Below are positions 1 through 9,658 of a stretch of 64,000 nucleotides of DNA, in pieces (positions within the stretch are counted from its first letter, which is position 1; every line of letters starts with the position of its first letter). The notes under the pieces are model-generated. The model ran no database searches and had not been told where the DNA came from. It saw only the letters and a program-made list of their open reading frames with translations. Source of the stretch: Gallionella sp. (GTDB taxonomy: Bacteria; Pseudomonadota; Gammaproteobacteria; Burkholderiales; Gallionellaceae); the NCBI GenBank assembly GCA_030682375.1, contig JAUXOL010000021.1, forward strand, positions 164,240 through 228,239, in the 5' to 3' direction. A program made the translations under genes and the position numbers.

Positions 1-335
1 TAGGCCTCGACCATCGGCAAGCCGAAAAACGAGGTGTTGCCCAAGCCGCCGACCACGATCAGCGCCCCCGTCGTCGCGCGCGGCAATTCCAGCCAGCGCC
101 CGACCAGCCAGAAGAACCCGGCCGACAGCCCGAATACCAGCCAGGCCATCAGCGCCACCAGCACCACCTCTCCGGACAGCTTGAGGTCGTGGATATAAAG
201 CAGCGTCAGCGCCGGCAGGGAAACGTGGATGATGAAGCTGTTGAGAGAGGCCGGGGCATTGTCAGGCATACGATTGAAGCGGCGGAGTATAATCCCAGCC
301 GCAAAGCACACCGAAAGCAGTATCAGATTTATCAT
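1..335 (-). CDS. AEC (auxin efflux carrier) family transporter, N-terminal part, runs off the window start
   Basis: My minus-strand translation from ATG at 335: MINLILLSVCFAAGIILRRFNRMPDNAPASLNSFIIHVSLPALTLLYIHDL...GALIVVGGLGNTSFFGLPMVEA; typical AEC N-terminus. Not in the supplied ORF list because it is open at the edge. Confidence 0.8.
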   Translation of the reverse strand, partial: MINLILLSVCFAAGIILRRFNRMPDNAPASLNSFIIHVSLPALTLLYIHDLKLSGEVVLVALMAWLVFGLSAGFFWLVGRWLELPRATTGALIVVGGLGNTSFFGLPMVEA

Positions 336-419
336 TTTTATTGGACAATCCATCCCATGCGCATCGCGCGCCATATGTTTCGAATATGAGCATGCAGCAC
401 CACCGATAACCGAGACCCC

Positions 420-902
420 ATGACCTCAGACCTCGATATTTTCAGCAGCACAGACAACGCCGAGATACCGCTGTGCGATATCTCAGACCTGTCCGGCATA
501 CTGGAAAAGGCCCAGCCGGTATACACCGCTCCGCCCAAGAGCGGCAAGGAACACCGGACGGTGCAGCGCTATATCGTGAAGTGGCGCATCACCGCGTCCA
601 TAGACTCGCAGCAACTGCACCACGGCCACATCAAGGATATCTCGATCAAGGGCGCGGCGATCCTGCATGAACACAACTTCCATTCGGCAGAATTCCTCAA
701 GCTGCATATCTACGTGTCGCCGCCGCCGCCGGCTAGAATCCCCTGCGTCGTCGAAGTACTCTGCAAGATCGCCTATACGCTGTTCGATTCCAGAGAACAG
801 CGCTACCGTACGGGGGTCAGCTTCCTGAAATTCGGCACGGATCACGACCCGGTGTTCCTCGAGGAACACCTCAAGAACCACTCGCTGACCGTATTGTTCT
901 AG
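420..902 (+). CDS. PilZ-domain protein
   Basis: RTVQRYIVKWRITASID...GHIKDISIKGAAI...GVSFLKF resembles PilZ RxxxR/DxSxxG pattern. Confidence 0.65.
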   Translation: MTSDLDIFSSTDNAEIPLCDISDLSGILEKAQPVYTAPPKSGKEHRTVQRYIVKWRITASIDSQQLHHGHIKDISIKGAAILHEHNFHSAEFLKLHIYVSPPPPARIPCVVEVLCKIAYTLFDSREQRYRTGVSFLKFGTDHDPVFLEEHLKNHSLTVLF

Positions 903-908
903 TCCGTA

Positions 909-2354
909 TCAGTCCGGCACGTTCGCCGCGATATAGGCCTTCAGCTTCGCCAGGTCGGCACCCATCACCTCGCAGCGTTGCGGCAGATTCTCGATGCCTT
1001 CCATTGCCGCGGGGCGCTCGGGTTCGCGACCCAGCGCTTCCCGTATGGTCTCGGCGAATTTCGCGGGCAACGCAGTTTCCAGGCAGATCAGCGGCAGGCT
1101 GGGGCGACGCTGCTCCAGCCCCACTTTCAGACCGTCGGCGGTATGGGTGTCCACCATCACACCGTATTCCTCCCACAGCTCGCGGATCGTCTTCAAGCGG
1201 TCTTCGTGCGAGCTCTTGCCGGAGGCGAAATCGAACTTCGGCAGGTCGCGCCAGTAGTCCGTACCCTTGATGTCGAACGAACCTCCCGCATCCACCTTGC
1301 TCCAGAACTCGCGCACCTTCGCACCGTCGCGCCCGACCAGGTCGAACACGAAACGCTCGAAGTTGGATGCCTTGCTAATGTCCATCGACGGGCTGCTGGT
1401 CTCGTAGGTGTGTCCGGTGTCGCGCGGGCGGTACAGGCCAGTGCGGAAGAACTCGTCGAGCACATCGTTTTCGTTGGTTGCAAGGATCAATTGCCCGATA
1501 GGCAAGCCCATCATGCGCGCGATGTGGCCGGCGCAAATGTTGCCGAAGTTGCCGGACGGCACCGAGAACGCGACCTTCTCGTCGTTGGATTGCGTCGCGG
1601 CGAAGTAACCCTTGAAGTAGTACACCACCTGCGCCGACACGCGCCCCCAGTTGATCGAGTTCACCGTACCGATCTTGTACTTGGCCTTGAATGCATGGTC
1701 GTTCGACACCGCCTTCACCATGTCCTGCGCGTCGTCGAACATACCCTCGATGGCGATGTTGAAGATATTCGGGTCCTGCAGCGAATACATCTGCGCGCGC
1801 TGGAAGGCCGACATCTTGCCGTTCGGCGACAGCATGAACACGCGGATACCGCGCTTGCCACGCATCGCGTATTCGGCCGCGGAGCCGGTGTCGCCCGAAG
1901 TCGCGCCGAGGATGTTCAGTTCGGCATTCTGCTTGCCCAGCGCGTACTCGAACAGATTGCCCAGCAACTGCATCGCCATATCCTTGAATGCCAGCGTCGG
2001 GCCGTTAGACAGTTCGAGGATATGCACGCCGGGAGCCAGCGTGCGCAGCGGCGTGATGTCGGCAGCATTGCTGTCGGCGCGGCCGTTGCAATACACCTCA
2101 GCGGTGTAAGTCTTCGCGACAATGGCCTTCAGGTCGGCTGCCGGGATATCGGTGGCGAACTTGGACAGCACCGCATACGCGAGATCGGCATACGACAACG
2201 AACGCCAGGCATCCAGTTCGGCGCGCGTCACCTGCGGATATTGCTCCGGCAGATACAGACCGCCGTCCGGCGCGAGACCACCCAGCAGGATTTCCGTGAA
2301 GGTCTTCGCGGGCGCATTGCCGCGGGTGGAGATGTATTTCATCGCATTGCTCAC
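909..2354 (-). CDS. thrC: Threonine synthase (start may be 2342, MKYISTRG)
   Basis: MKYISTRGNAPAKTFTEILLGGLAPDGGLYLPE... SNGPTLAFKDMAMQLLGNLFEY... ATSGDTGSAAEYAMRG. Confidence 0.95.
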   Translation of the reverse strand: MSNAMKYISTRGNAPAKTFTEILLGGLAPDGGLYLPEQYPQVTRAELDAWRSLSYADLAYAVLSKFATDIPAADLKAIVAKTYTAEVYCNGRADSNAADITPLRTLAPGVHILELSNGPTLAFKDMAMQLLGNLFEYALGKQNAELNILGATSGDTGSAAEYAMRGKRGIRVFMLSPNGKMSAFQRAQMYSLQDPNIFNIAIEGMFDDAQDMVKAVSNDHAFKAKYKIGTVNSINWGRVSAQVVYYFKGYFAATQSNDEKVAFSVPSGNFGNICAGHIARMMGLPIGQLILATNENDVLDEFFRTGLYRPRDTGHTYETSSPSMDISKASNFERFVFDLVGRDGAKVREFWSKVDAGGSFDIKGTDYWRDLPKFDFASGKSSHEDRLKTIRELWEEYGVMVDTHTADGLKVGLEQRRPSLPLICLETALPAKFAETIREALGREPERPAAMEGIENLPQRCEVMGADLAKLKAYIAANVPD

Positions 2355-2358
2355 TTGA

Positions 2359-2452
2359 TGTAGGTTGGGTTAGCGCAGCGTAACCCAACAATTGATTTGT
2401 AGTCGTCAGACAGCTTGTTGGGTTACGCCGCAAGCGGCTAACCCAACCTACA
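2359..2452. repeat. Long imperfect inverted repeat in hom-thrC intergenic space
   Basis: Arms tgtaggttgggttagcgcagcgtaacccaaca / ttgttgggttacgccgcaagcggctaacccaacctaca. Confidence 0.9.
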
Positions 2453-2461
2453 TGATTCGAT

Positions 2462-3781
2462 TTATTTCCCCAGCTCTTCCATGCGCAGCTTGGTCACCTT
2501 GCCCGCGACCACGCCCAGCGCTTCGATCTTCGCGATCGCCGCATTGATACGTTTCTCGCGCGTCTGGTGCGTCAGCATGATCAGGTCGGCTTGGTCTTCG
2601 CCTTCGCCCGGCTCCTTCTGGATCACGGCATCGATGGATATCTGCTCGTCGGCGAGGATACGCGTGATGTCGGCCAGCACGCCCGGCTTGTCCTGCACGC
2701 GCAGGCGCAGGTAGTAGCTGGTCGTGACTTCGTCCATCGGCAGTATTTTCAGGTCGGCCATCGCGTTCGGCTGGAAGGCCAGATGCGGCACGCGATTCTC
2801 CGGGTCGGCGGTATGCATGCGCGTCACGTCCACCAGATCGGCGATCACAGCGCTCGCCGTGGGCTCGGCGCCCGCGCCTTTGCCGTAATACAGCGTCGCG
2901 CCGACCGCATCGCCCTGCACCAGCACGGCGTTCATCGCGCCTTCGACGTTGGCGATCAGGCGTTTGCTCGGGATCAGCGTCGGATGCACGCGCAGCTCCA
3001 CGCCCTCATCGGTGCGCTTGGCGATGCCCAGCAGCTTGATGCGATAGCCCAGTTGTTCGGCATACTTGATGTCGATGGCATCCAGCTTGGAGATACCTTC
3101 GATGTAGGCCTTGTCGAACTGCATCGGAATGCCGAACGCCAGCGAAGCCAGAATGGTGATCTTGTGCGCCGCATCCACGCCTTCGATGTCGAAGGTCGGG
3201 TCGGCCTCGGCGTAGCCCAGACGCTGCGCTTCCTTCAGCACGGTATCGAAGGACAGGCCCTTGTCGCGCATCTCGGACAAGATGAAGTTGGTGGTGCCGT
3301 TGATGATGCCGGCGATCCATTCGATGCGGTTCGCGGTCAGGCCTTCGCGCACCGCCTTGATGATGGGGATACCACCCGCAACCGCCGCTTCGAACGCGAC
3401 CATCACGCCCTTGTCCTGCGCGGCCTTGAATATCTCGTTGCCGTGCGTCGCCAGCAGCGCCTTGTTGGCGGTAACGACATGCTTGCCGTTGGCGATGGCT
3501 TTCAGCACCAGCTCCTTAGCCACGCCATAGCCGCCAATCAGTTCGACGACGATATCCACTTCCGGATCGCTCACCACGGCGAACGCGTCATCGGTGACGC
3601 GGCATGCGCCGCCGGTGACCTGCTTCGCCAGCTCCACATTCTTGTCCGCCACCATCGTGATGCGGATCGGACGGCCTGCGCGGCGGGTGATCTCCTCCGC
3701 GTTGCGTTGCAGCACGGTGAACGTGCCGCCGCCGACTGTGCCTATACCCAGAAGACCTACATTGATCGGTTTGATGCTCAT
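2462..3781 (-). CDS. hom: Homoserine dehydrogenase
   Basis: MSIKPINVGLLGIGTVGGGTFTVL... GIINGTTNFILSEM... C-terminal ACT domain. Confidence 0.95.
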   Translation of the reverse strand: MSIKPINVGLLGIGTVGGGTFTVLQRNAEEITRRAGRPIRITMVADKNVELAKQVTGGACRVTDDAFAVVSDPEVDIVVELIGGYGVAKELVLKAIANGKHVVTANKALLATHGNEIFKAAQDKGVMVAFEAAVAGGIPIIKAVREGLTANRIEWIAGIINGTTNFILSEMRDKGLSFDTVLKEAQRLGYAEADPTFDIEGVDAAHKITILASLAFGIPMQFDKAYIEGISKLDAIDIKYAEQLGYRIKLLGIAKRTDEGVELRVHPTLIPSKRLIANVEGAMNAVLVQGDAVGATLYYGKGAGAEPTASAVIADLVDVTRMHTADPENRVPHLAFQPNAMADLKILPMDEVTTSYYLRLRVQDKPGVLADITRILADEQISIDAVIQKEPGEGEDQADLIMLTHQTREKRINAAIAKIEALGVVAGKVTKLRMEELGK

Positions 3782-3798
3782 GGTTCTTATACCTAAGG

Positions 3799-5028
3799 TT
3801 AGTTAGTGCCGTGCTGCTTGCGATAGTTTTCCAGGAAGCGCGCGATGCGGCCCATCGCGTCGGCGAGGTCGTCGGCGATGGGCAGGAACACGATGCGGAT
3901 GTGGTCAGGGTGTATCCAGTTGAAACCACTGCCCTGCACCACCAGCACCTTCTCTTCTTCCAGCAGTTCGAGGATGAACTGCTGGTCATTCTTGATCGGG
4001 TAAATTTTCGGGTCGAAGCGCGGGAACAGGTACAGGCCGGCCTTGGGCTTGACGCAAGTGACGCCAGGGATCGCGGTCAGCAGCTCATAGGCGAGGTCGC
4101 GCTGTTTGCACAGACGCCCGGTCGGCGCGACCAGATCGTGAATGCTCTGATAGCCGCCCAGCGCGGTCTGGATCGCAAACTGCCCCGGCACGTTGGAGCA
4201 CAGGCGCATCGAAGCCAATATCGTCAGACCGTTGATGTAGTCCTGCGCATGCTTCTTCTCGCCGGACAGCACCATCCAGCCGGAGCGATAACCGCAGGCG
4301 CGGTAGTTCTTCGACAGGCCGTTCAGCGTGGCGAACAGCACGTCGTCGGCCAGCGAGGCGATCGAGGTGTGGGTCGCACCGTCGTACAGCATCTTGTCGT
4401 AGATCTCGTCGGCGAAAATGATCAGCTGGTGCTCGCGCGCGATCTGGATGATCTCCTTCAGCATCTCGTCCGAATACAGCGCGCCGGTCGGGTTGTTCGG
4501 GTTGATGACGACGATGGCGCGGGTGTTCGGCGTGATCTTGCTGCGCATGTCGGCCAGGTCCGGCATCCACTCGTTGGCCTCGTCGCAGATGTAGTGGCGC
4601 GGCGTACCGCCGGCCAGCGTGACCGCGGCGGTCCACAGCGGATAGTCCGGCGCGGGAACCAGCACTTCGTCGCCGGTGTTCAACAGGCCCTGCATCGCCA
4701 TCACGATCAGCTCGGACGCACCGTTGCCGATGTAGATGTCGTCCAGCCCCACGCCCTTGATGTTCTTCGACTGGCAGTAGTGCATGATCGCCTTGCGCGC
4801 GGCGAACATGCCCTTGGAATCGGAATAGCCGGAGGAATTCGGCAGGTTCAGGATCACGTCCTGCTGGATCTCCTCGGGCGCCTCGAAGCCGAAGGGCGCG
4901 AGGTTGCCGATGTTCAGCTTGATGATGCGCTGACCTTCTTCCTCCATTTGTTTGGAGCGCTCCATCACCGGACCGCGGATGTCGTAGCACACGTTGGAAA
5001 GCTTGGTCGATTTCAGGATGGGTTTCAC
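3799..5028 (-). CDS. Pyridoxal-phosphate-dependent aminotransferase (AlaA/AlaC type)
   Basis: VINPNNPTGALYS, FADEIYDKMLYDG, SGLSKNYRACGYRSGWM; gene order with hom and thrC. Confidence 0.9.
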   Translation of the reverse strand: MKPILKSTKLSNVCYDIRGPVMERSKQMEEEGQRIIKLNIGNLAPFGFEAPEEIQQDVILNLPNSSGYSDSKGMFAARKAIMHYCQSKNIKGVGLDDIYIGNGASELIVMAMQGLLNTGDEVLVPAPDYPLWTAAVTLAGGTPRHYICDEANEWMPDLADMRSKITPNTRAIVVINPNNPTGALYSDEMLKEIIQIAREHQLIIFADEIYDKMLYDGATHTSIASLADDVLFATLNGLSKNYRACGYRSGWMVLSGEKKHAQDYINGLTILASMRLCSNVPGQFAIQTALGGYQSIHDLVAPTGRLCKQRDLAYELLTAIPGVTCVKPKAGLYLFPRFDPKIYPIKNDQQFILELLEEEKVLVVQGSGFNWIHPDHIRIVFLPIADDLADAMGRIARFLENYRKQHGTN

Positions 5029-5126
5029 GATCTCTCACTCAAATTGGTTCGGGGCAAAGCGCGGCCGCTCAATGATAGAATCCGGCGCATAGACGCAATT
5101 ACCGCAAGGGGCGGGATTTTACCCGT

Positions 5127-5205
5127 CCAGCCCCTTCCGCGGCAAATCCTTCCCATGCCCGCAAGCGGGCGTGGGGAATAAAGCCCCGCTACGCGAGTAT
5201 GCATT
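5127..5205. repeat. Degenerate copy of the CCCGCAAGCGGG hairpin repeat with CGCTACGCGAG tail
   Basis: cagccccttccgcggcaaatccttcccatgcccgcaagcgggcgtgggg...gctacgcgagtatg. Confidence 0.6.
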
Positions 5206-5224
5206 CGATATTTGGAGAACGGCC

Positions 5225-5593
5225 TTGAAGTTGCAACTGACCCGCCTCGGCGACACCCGGATGTTCACCGCGCATGGACAAGGCCATGTGGCGGTCAACG
5301 GCGTACGCTACGACTCCAGCATCGTGGTGCAAGCCGACGAGGTGCACAGCGACTGGAACCCTGCCGATTTCGACGACCTGACCGAGGCCGATTTTGAATA
5401 TTTCCTGAAACTGAAGCCCGAGGTGCTGTTGTTCGGCACCGGTACTACGCAGCGATTCGCCCACCCGAAACTGTATCGAATGCTGACCGAAGCCCGCATC
5501 GCGGTCGAGTTCATGGACACCCCGGCGGCCTGCCGCACCTACAACATTCTGGTCGCAGAAGACCGCAACGTGGTCGCGGCGATTTTGGTTTAA
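5225..5593 (+). CDS. Mth938-like domain (DUF498/MTH938) protein; TTG start preferred
   Basis: LKLQLTRLGDTRMFTAHGQGHVAVNGVRYDSSIVV...LLFGTGTTQRF...VEFMDTPAACRTYNIL. Confidence 0.75.
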   Translation: MKLQLTRLGDTRMFTAHGQGHVAVNGVRYDSSIVVQADEVHSDWNPADFDDLTEADFEYFLKLKPEVLLFGTGTTQRFAHPKLYRMLTEARIAVEFMDTPAACRTYNILVAEDRNVVAAILV

Positions 5594-5594
5594 C

Positions 5595-5681
5595 GTAGGG
5601 GCGCGATTCATCGCGCCCTGATCTTATTGGACGGACGCGATAATTCGCGTAAATTCCGGGCGCGATGAATCGCACCCCTAC
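5595..5681. repeat. Inverted repeat GTAGGGGCGCGATTCATCGCGCCC / GGGCGCGATGAATCGCACCCCTAC
   Basis: Both arms read directly between the Mth938-like gene and moxR. Confidence 0.9.
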
Positions 5682-5691
5682 AGGTGATCGA

Positions 5692-6609
5692 ATGAACCCA
5701 TCTCTGAATAACGTCATCGCCCAGGCAGAACAGGTCATCGTCGGCAAGCCGCGCCAGATCCGCATGGCGCTCGCCTGCCTGCTGGCGCGCGGTCATTTGC
5801 TGATCGAAGACCTGCCGGGCGTCGGCAAGACCACGCTGGCGCAGGTGCTGGCGCGCACGCTGGGATTGCAGTTCCAGCGCATCCAGTTCACCAGCGACCT
5901 GCTGCCCGCCGACATCCTCGGCGTGTCCATCTACCAGCGCGACAGCGGCAAGTTCGAGTTCCATCCCGGCCCGATCTTCGCGCAGATGGTGCTGGCCGAC
6001 GAAGTGAACCGCGCCACACCCAAGGCTCAGAGCGCGCTGCTGGAGGCGATGGAGGAGCGCCAGGTGACCATAGAAGGCACGACGCGCCCGCTGCCGACGC
6101 CTTTCTTCGTGATCGCGACGCAGAACCCGACTTACCAGATCGGCACCTTCCCGTTGCCGGAATCGCAGCTAGACCGCTTCCTGATGCGCATCCGCATGGG
6201 CTACCCCGACCCGCAGGCGGAACGCGGCCTGCTCTCCGGCGTGGACCGGCGCGAGATCGTCGCCGGGCTCGCGCCGCAGCTGGAGAGCGCCGAACTGCTC
6301 GCCTTGCAGCAACGCGTCCAGCAGGTGTTCGTCTCGCCCGCGCTGCTCGACTACGTGCAGGCCATCCTGCGCCACACGCGCGAAGCGACGCGCTACACCC
6401 ACGGCCTGTCTCCCCGCGCCGGGCTCGCCCTGCTCGCCGCCGCGCGCGCCTGGGCGCTGCTCGACGGGCGCAACGCGGTGCTGCCGGAGGACGTGCAGGC
6501 GGTATTGCCCGGGGTGGCCAGCCACCGCCTGCAGCCGCTAGGCGAGCGCGCCAAGCAGGACAGCGACGCGCTGGTGCAGGAACTGATCGCTGCGGTTGCC
6601 ATCCCCTAG
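5692..6609 (+). CDS. MoxR-family AAA ATPase (supplied ORF starts at 5665 inside the repeat; ATG 5692 preferred)
   Basis: MNPSLNNVIAQAEQVIVGKPRQIRMALACLLARGHLLIEDLPGVGKTTLAQ...VLADEVNRATPKAQSALLEAMEE. Confidence 0.92.
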   Translation: MNPSLNNVIAQAEQVIVGKPRQIRMALACLLARGHLLIEDLPGVGKTTLAQVLARTLGLQFQRIQFTSDLLPADILGVSIYQRDSGKFEFHPGPIFAQMVLADEVNRATPKAQSALLEAMEERQVTIEGTTRPLPTPFFVIATQNPTYQIGTFPLPESQLDRFLMRIRMGYPDPQAERGLLSGVDRREIVAGLAPQLESAELLALQQRVQQVFVSPALLDYVQAILRHTREATRYTHGLSPRAGLALLAAARAWALLDGRNAVLPEDVQAVLPGVASHRLQPLGERAKQDSDALVQELIAAVAIP

Positions 6610-6632
6610 CGGACATGGGAATTTCCCTATCC

Positions 6633-6700
6633 ACCCCCTCTCCTCAATCCTCTCCCGCAAGCGGGAGAGGAAGCAAACGTTCCGCTACGCGGATCAGTTG
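6633..6700. repeat. CTCTCCCGCAAGCGGGAGAGG hairpin repeat with CGCTACGCG tail
   Basis: ccccctctcctcaatcctctcccgcaagcgggagaggaagcaaacgttccgctacgcggatc. Confidence 0.85.
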
Positions 6701-6707
6701 ATTCCCC

Positions 6708-7664
6708 GTGCTCGCCGCACTCCGCCTACGCTTCAACACCTGGCTGTTCCGCCCCAAGATCGACAGCGGAACCGTCGTCCTGACCCAGCGCCGCATCTTC
6801 ATCCTGCCCACCCGGCAGGGGCTGGCGCTGGCATTCCTGCTGGTGCTGATGCTGCTGGGCGACATCAACTACAACCTCAGCCTCGGATACGTGCTGACCT
6901 TTCTGCTGGCGATGATGGCGGTGATGTCCATGCTGCATGCGTTCCGCAACCTCGCGCATCTGGAGATCCGCGCCGGACGCGCCGATGCGGTGTTCTGCGG
7001 CGAGACCGCGCGCTTCATGCTGCACTTCCGCAATCCGGGCGCGATGCCCCGCTATCAACTGGTGCTGCGCCATGAGAACGGCGGTACGGTCGCTTTCGAT
7101 GCGCCCGCACGACAAGATAACGAGGTCGCATTCCCGCTCCTCGCCACACAACGCGGCTGGCTCGCACCGGGCCGGTTGACGCTGTACACCGAATTCCCGC
7201 TCGGCCTGTTCCATGCATGGTCCTACCTGCATTTCGACATGCGCTGCCTGGTCTACCCCAGGCCCGCGGATGAAGCGACATTGCCGTCAGGCGATGCGCC
7301 GGACGGAGCTGGCAAGCGCAGCGTCGTCGGCGACGACGACTTCGCCGGACTGCGCGGCTACGTCGCCGGTGACGCATTGCCGCGCATCGCATGGAAAGCC
7401 TACGCGCGCGAACGAGGCCTGCAGGTCAAGCAGTTCGCCATGCAGGTCGGCGAAGAGCTATGGCTGGACTTCGCCGCCGCGCCAGAGCCAGATATCGAAG
7501 GCAAGCTCGCACATATGACGCGTTGGGTGCTGGATGCCGAAGCACAGGGATTGCGTTACGGATTGAAGCTGCCGAACGGAGAACTGCCGCCCGGCGACGG
7601 GCAGCCGCATCGCGACGAATGCCTGCGCCGCCTCGCCTTGTTCGGACTGGATGAGACTCGATGA
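6708..7664 (+). CDS. DUF58-domain protein (GTG start)
   Basis: Two N-terminal TM segments then RRSVVGDDDFAGLRGYVAGDALPRIAWKAYARERGLQVKQF; between MoxR and transglutaminase genes. Confidence 0.85.
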   Translation: MLAALRLRFNTWLFRPKIDSGTVVLTQRRIFILPTRQGLALAFLLVLMLLGDINYNLSLGYVLTFLLAMMAVMSMLHAFRNLAHLEIRAGRADAVFCGETARFMLHFRNPGAMPRYQLVLRHENGGTVAFDAPARQDNEVAFPLLATQRGWLAPGRLTLYTEFPLGLFHAWSYLHFDMRCLVYPRPADEATLPSGDAPDGAGKRSVVGDDDFAGLRGYVAGDALPRIAWKAYARERGLQVKQFAMQVGEELWLDFAAAPEPDIEGKLAHMTRWVLDAEAQGLRYGLKLPNGELPPGDGQPHRDECLRRLALFGLDETR

Positions 7665-9655
7665 CCAAGCCGCCGATCTACGCCCTGCTGCTGTCCATCC
7701 TGATGGTCGCCGCCCCGCATGCCGAACATCTGCCGCCGTGGGTCTCCGCGCTGTGCGCCGCACTGCTGCTCTGGCGCGCCTACCTCACCCATAGCGGCAA
7801 CCCGCTGCCGCGACGCTGGCTGCTGACGGTGATCACCATCGCCGGCGCGGGCGGCATCCTGATCGAATTCCATACGCTGTTCGGACGCGAGGCCGGCGTC
7901 ACGCTGCTGATCCTGCTGACCGCGCTGAAGTTCATGGAACTGCGCAACGTGCGCGACGCGATGGTGCTGATCTACCTAGCCTGCTTCATCGTCATCACCA
8001 ACTTCTTCTACTCGCAGAGCATCCCCACCGCGCTGTACATGCTCGCCACGCTGCTGTTGATAGTCACGACCTGGGTGCATCTGCACGGGCAGAGCATCGC
8101 ATTCAAACCGCGCCTACTCGTCGCCGGAACACTGCTGCTGCAGGCCATCCCGCTGACGCTGGTGCTGTTCGTGCTCTTCCCGCGCGTGCAGGGACCGCTG
8201 TGGGGGTTGCCGCAGGACGCCTTCGCCACCAGCGGGCTGGACGACAAGATGTCGCCCGGCAGCCTGAGCAGGCTGTCGCTGTCGGACGAGGTCGCGTTCC
8301 GCGTCGTCTACAACAGCCAACCGCCGCGCCGCGACCAGATGTACTGGCGCGGCCCGGTGTTGTGGAATTTCGACGGACGAACCTGGACGCCGGGCAGAAC
8401 CATGCGCACCGTCGCACCGCAATTCGCCGACACAGCGCAGCCTATCGATTACAGCGTGACGCTGGAGCCGCACAACAAGACATGGCTGTTTGCGCTGGAT
8501 ATGCCGGATCGACTTTCCGTCGCTGCGGATCTCACCTACGATTTCCAGATATTGCGCAAGGAACCGCTGAAAGCGAGGCTGCGCTATGAAGCGCGCTCGC
8601 ACCTCGTCTATCACGCCAACTTGCTCGAGTCCGAACGGCAAATTCAGCGCGCGCTGCAGCTGCCTCCCGGACTGAACCCGCGCGCGCAAGAACTCGCGCA
8701 GCGGTGGCGCGCCGCAGCGGAAGCCGCACCCTCTCCCCAACCCTCTCCCGCAAGCGGGAGAGGGGGCAATCGTCCCCTTATGGGAACTGATGAAACTGTG
8801 GTGCGCGCCGCACTCGCGCACTTCAATCGCGAGAACTTCCACTACACGCTGGAGCCGCCGCCGTTGCCCGGTTCGAACAGCATAGACGAATTCCTGTTCG
8901 AGACCCGGCGGGGGTTCTGCGAGCACTACGCCGGCAGCTTCGTAGTCCTGATGCGCGCAGCCCACATCCCCGCACGCGTGGTTACCGGCTATCAGGGCGG
9001 TGAATACAACGACATCGGCGGCTACTACATCGTGCGCCAGTCCGACGCCCACGCCTGGGCGGAGGTCTGGCTATCCGGCCAAGGCTGGGTGCGCATCGAC
9101 CCTACCGCGGCCATCGCCCCGGCGCGTGTCGAACGCAACCTCGCCGCGGCATTGCCGGACACCGCCGCGCTACCTTTCATGGCGCGCAGCGCGCCGCAAT
9201 GGCTGCGCGACCTGCGCCTGAACTGGGACGCCGTCTCCAACCGCTGGAACCAGTGGGTGCTGGGCTACAACAGCGAACTCCAGTTCGCCTTCCTGTCACG
9301 CCTCGGCATGGAAGACGTCACTTGGCAGAAACTCGCACTGAACATGACCTTCGTCCTGGGGTTGGTGATCGCCGCATTCGCGCTGTTCATGCTGCGCCAC
9401 CTGATCAAACGCCAGCCGGACAAAGTGCAAACCACCTGGCTGAAGGTATGCCGAAAACTCGCCAAGGCTGGCCTGCCGCGCGCAGCACACGAAGGCGCGC
9501 TGGACTACGCCGAACGCGTCGCCGCCGCTCGCCCGGGCCTCGCCGGAGATATCCGTGACCTGGCCTCACGCTACAACTCGTTGCGCTACGGCGTCGAACG
9601 GGATGAATTGTCGTTACGTGCCTTCTGCAAAGCAGTCAGGGCATTCCATCCCTAG
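7661..9655 (+). CDS. TgpA-like protein: DUF3488 membrane part plus transglutaminase core
   Basis: Multi-TM N-terminus; Cys-His-Asp regions GFCEHYAGSFVVLMRA, DAHAWAEVW, GWVRIDPTAA; overlaps DUF58 gene by 4 bp. Confidence 0.92.
   Translation: MTKPPIYALLLSILMVAAPHAEHLPPWVSALCAALLLWRAYLTHSGNPLPRRWLLTVITIAGAGGILIEFHTLFGREAGVTLLILLTALKFMELRNVRDAMVLIYLACFIVITNFFYSQSIPTALYMLATLLLIVTTWVHLHGQSIAFKPRLLVAGTLLLQAIPLTLVLFVLFPRVQGPLWGLPQDAFATSGLDDKMSPGSLSRLSLSDEVAFRVVYNSQPPRRDQMYWRGPVLWNFDGRTWTPGRTMRTVAPQFADTAQPIDYSVTLEPHNKTWLFALDMPDRLSVAADLTYDFQILRKEPLKARLRYEARSHLVYHANLLESERQIQRALQLPPGLNPRAQELAQRWRAAAEAAPSPQPSPASGRGGNRPLMGTDETVVRAALAHFNRENFHYTLEPPPLPGSNSIDEFLFETRRGFCEHYAGSFVVLMRAAHIPARVVTGYQGGEYNDIGGYYIVRQSDAHAWAEVWLSGQGWVRIDPTAAIAPARVERNLAAALPDTAALPFMARSAPQWLRDLRLNWDAVSNRWNQWVLGYNSELQFAFLSRLGMEDVTWQKLALNMTFVLGLVIAAFALFMLRHLIKRQPDKVQTTWLKVCRKLAKAGLPRAAHEGALDYAERVAAARPGLAGDIRDLASRYNSLRYGVERDELSLRAFCKAVRAFHP
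8727..8772. repeat. CCCTCTCCCGCAAGCGGGAGAGGG hairpin repeat inside the tgpA-like reading frame
   Basis: accctctccccaaccctctcccgcaagcgggagaggggg; translated as PSPQPSPASGRGG. Confidence 0.85.
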
Positions 9656-9658
9656 AAA

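Noticed and set aside
978-2363. 461-aa plus-strand ORF, and similar long antisense ORFs at 2567-3796, 3811-5181, 20601-22028, 23012-24409, 32704-33927, 35254-36903, 41477-43408, 43451-44797, 61813-63441
   Set aside because: All lie opposite well-supported coding genes and show mirror-frame composition
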